In this document: one piece after another, positions 62,386 through 64,000 of the stretch | Numbering within the stretch: the stretch's first letter is position 1 | Layout: each line of letters begins with the position of its first letter | NCBI GenBank assembly: GCA_015056575.1 | Contig: SVGA01000022.1 | Coordinates: forward strand, 1 to 64,000 | DNA length: 64,000 nt | DNA from: Butyrivibrio sp. | GTDB taxonomy: Bacteria > Bacillota > Clostridia > Lachnospirales > Lachnospiraceae | Reading direction: 5' to 3' | Made by a program: the position numbers and the translations under genes | The notes under the pieces: model-generated | Database searches by the model: none | The model's input: only the letters and a program-made list of their open reading frames with translations | What the model was told of the DNA's origin: nothing

Positions 62386-62728
62386 GATGCATGGCGCGCT
62401 GATAAGCGCCATGCATGATATGACGTGTTATGAAAATCGCCGATCGAGGAGTTTCCTTCGGGCGCACATAATAAAAGAAAATCTGCAAGGCCGTCTTGGA
62501 AAATGCGCGTGACGAGATCCCGAGATAGCGGGAATAACTTGGCAGAAGGCCCCTGTGGCTTCGAAGGTCAGACAAAGATCCGCAGACAGAAACGAAGCAC
62601 AGCTTTGGGGCACTCATTAGCCCTGGCGCAAAAACATGACACTCAGATTTGCAGCTTTTTTCTGCTACCCGGCTGCGGGCGCGGGGCGTGGCGGCATGGG
62701 GCGTGGCGGTGCCGGGGCGGGCGCGTGA
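62386..62728. repeat. Right arm of a ~730-bp imperfect inverted repeat
   Basis: The minus strand repeats the islands of the left arm: 62455-62467, 62557-62567, 62577-62597, 62625-62637 and the GC-rich outer end to 62728 are the mirror partners. The arm contains its own hairpin ATGCATGGCGC/GCGCCATGCAT (62387-62416) in the place of the left arm's palindrome: the structure is kept while the sequence differs. Confidence 0.8.
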
Positions 62729-62848
62729 AATCCGGAAAGAGGTAATATTTTGCGTAAGATATGGCGGTGATAGCTAGTCATTACCCACTTTAAATGATAA
62801 ACTGTACTTTGGATGATTATGTAAACAGGCATGAAATAAGGACTCACA

Positions 62849-64000
62849 ATGAATAAGAAAGCATTACACGTACTTGAGTACGACAAAATAATAGAGAAAC
62901 TGTCGCAGCATGCAGACTCGGACCCGGGTCGAAAGATGTGCCTTGAGCTTGAACCTTCAGCCGATATCAGGGAAATCAGAAAGAACCTGGAGAAAACCGG
63001 GGATGCGATTGCGAGGATTTTCAAGAAGGGCAGCATCAGTTTTGGTGACAACAAGGATCTGTCCGGATCCCTTAAAGCTCTTAAGATCGGAAGCAGTCTT
63101 GATATGGCAGGACTTCTTCGCATAGCGGCTTTCCTCGACAATGTAGGAAGGGTAAAGAACTATGGCCGGCCCGCAAGGGATGAGGACGCGGGAGATTCCC
63201 TGACGGAATCCTTCCGGCTTCTCGAGCCATTGAGCTTCGTGTCGGCTGACATAAGACGCTGCATCGTCTCCGAAGATGAGATGAGCTCCGATGCCAGCCC
63301 GGCCCTCAAGCATATAAGAAGAGGCATCATGCTCACAAACGATCGGATTCATGACGTTCTGGGCAAAATGCTGAATGGTGCAATGAGAAGCTATCTTCAG
63401 GATGCGGTCATCACCATGAGAGGGGACAGATACTGTGTTCCGGTAAAGTCTGAGTACAAATCCCAGGTAAGCGGAATCGTTCACGATCAGTCTTCCTCCG
63501 GCTCCACTTTGTTTGTTGAACCTGCAGCAGTGGTTGACCTTAATAACAAGCTCAAGGAGATGAGTCTTCAGGAGCAGGCTGAGATAGAGAAGATACTGTT
63601 GGAGCTGAGCCTTTCCGTGGCTGAGCACGTGGATGCCATAAGATACAACTGCGAGATCATGACGGACCTGGACTTCGTTTTTGCCAAGGCCTCCTATGCT
63701 CTGGAGATTAATGCCATTCCTCCCACATTTAACGATCGACACGCCTTCAATATCAGGAAGGGACGCCACCCTCTTATTGCAAAAGACAAAGTGGTGCCCA
63801 TCGATGTTTACGCAGGCGATGATTTTGACATGCTTATAATCACAGGACCCAATACCGGCGGTAAGACAGTTACCCTTAAGACGGTAGGTCTTTTGACCCT
63901 TATGGGACAGGCGGGCCTTGCCATTCCGGCGGGGGACAGGTCGGAGCTTGCAGTGTTTAAGGAGGTCTATGCGGACATCGGCGACGAGCAGAGTATCGAG
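62849..64000 (+). CDS. mutS2: MutS2 family protein, N-terminal part (cut by the window end)
   Basis: 384 codons are present, starting MNKKALHVLEYDKIIEKLSQHADS after AAGGA. The order matches MutS2: an N-terminal core, the clamp helices (RYCVPVKSEYKSQVSGIVHDQSSSGSTLFVEPAAVVDLNNKL, about residues 193-234) and the ATPase with Walker A GPNTGGKT (about 333-340) and the start of Walker B (DIGDEQSIE) at the edge. The Smr domain expected at the C-terminus is outside the window. MutS2 binds branched DNA and, in Bacillus, rescues collided ribosomes. It is divergent from the HtrA-like gene. Confidence 0.96.
   Translation, partial: MNKKALHVLEYDKIIEKLSQHADSDPGRKMCLELEPSADIREIRKNLEKTGDAIARIFKKGSISFGDNKDLSGSLKALKIGSSLDMAGLLRIAAFLDNVGRVKNYGRPARDEDAGDSLTESFRLLEPLSFVSADIRRCIVSEDEMSSDASPALKHIRRGIMLTNDRIHDVLGKMLNGAMRSYLQDAVITMRGDRYCVPVKSEYKSQVSGIVHDQSSSGSTLFVEPAAVVDLNNKLKEMSLQEQAEIEKILLELSLSVAEHVDAIRYNCEIMTDLDFVFAKASYALEINAIPPTFNDRHAFNIRKGRHPLIAKDKVVPIDVYAGDDFDMLIITGPNTGGKTVTLKTVGLLTLMGQAGLAIPAGDRSELAVFKEVYADIGDEQSIE

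Noticed and set aside
62091..62617. Short open frames on both strands within the inverted-repeat arms (for example 62091-62333 plus, 62161-62412 minus, 62378-62617 minus)
   Set aside because: They lack ribosome binding sites, and the frames shift between the two homologous arms through indels, so coding is not conserved.

Overview
The window looks like a chromosome segment of a motile, saccharolytic Lachnospiraceae bacterium (Butyrivibrio/Pseudobutyrivibrio-like). Supporting signs are a T-box-controlled ileS, a long flagellin behind a sigma-28-type promoter, glycogen phosphorylase, a galKT pair, GH43/GH51 arabinofuranosidases with a sugar ABC transporter, TTGACA/TATAAT promoters and strong AGGAGG ribosome binding sites. 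Genus is inferred, not proven.

Region 1 (1-14.7 kb): tRNA-Gly(GCC), an RlmI-type rRNA methyltransferase, then a ~13.2 kb integrative and mobilizable element in the 3' end of that gene. The element recreates the last codons of the methyltransferase; a diverged copy of the displaced 3' end lies at its right boundary (14636-14674). Layout: AbiF-type HEPN defence/toxin gene with an upstream structured RNA; small RHH gene; serine recombinase with two 28-bp dyads; an AT-rich lipid cargo (acyl-CoA synthetase-like enzyme plus two PlsC-like acyltransferases, the second frameshifted); XRE regulator; a five-hairpin array and oriT-like region; MobV relaxase; primase zinc-finger protein; VapE-like helicase; excisionase; tyrosine integrase.

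Region 2 (14.7-30 kb): MoxR-DUF58-transglutaminase operon; free-methionine-sulfoxide reductase and threonine aldolase; a 1142-aa repeat surface protein; T-box, an 81-nt hairpin and ileS; flagellin with a candidate CsrA-type leader.

Region 3 (30-44 kb): glycogen phosphorylase, convergent AraC regulator, XpaC-TelA pair, galK-galT, VanW protein, AIR-synthase-like protein, Lrp regulator plus aminotransferase.

Region 4 (44-59.5 kb): GH43-GH43-GH51 operon; an unknown protein; an NrtR-like Nudix regulator; an SPFH-NAD-kinase-like operon; a REC-GGDEF protein; an ABC sugar importer with an ArsR-type regulator. Two small regulons can be read from the DNA. One is a CTAAAATAT motif just upstream of the -35 of both the GH43 operon and the ABC operon. 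The other is a 15-bp dyad GTAGY-N5-RCTAC, present once at the Nudix regulator promoter and twice at the SPFH/NAD-kinase promoter.

Region 5 (59.5-64 kb): YhaM-like exoribonuclease; an HtrA-like protein that appears to have lost its catalytic triad; a ~730-bp imperfect inverted repeat with a bidirectional terminator at its centre, lying between divergent genes; and the start of mutS2, cut by the window edge.

The best candidates for undescribed biology are the NrtR/SPFH/NAD-kinase-like regulon and the inward-facing inverted-repeat locus at 62.0-62.7 kb. No database search was possible; family names come from motifs read by eye.
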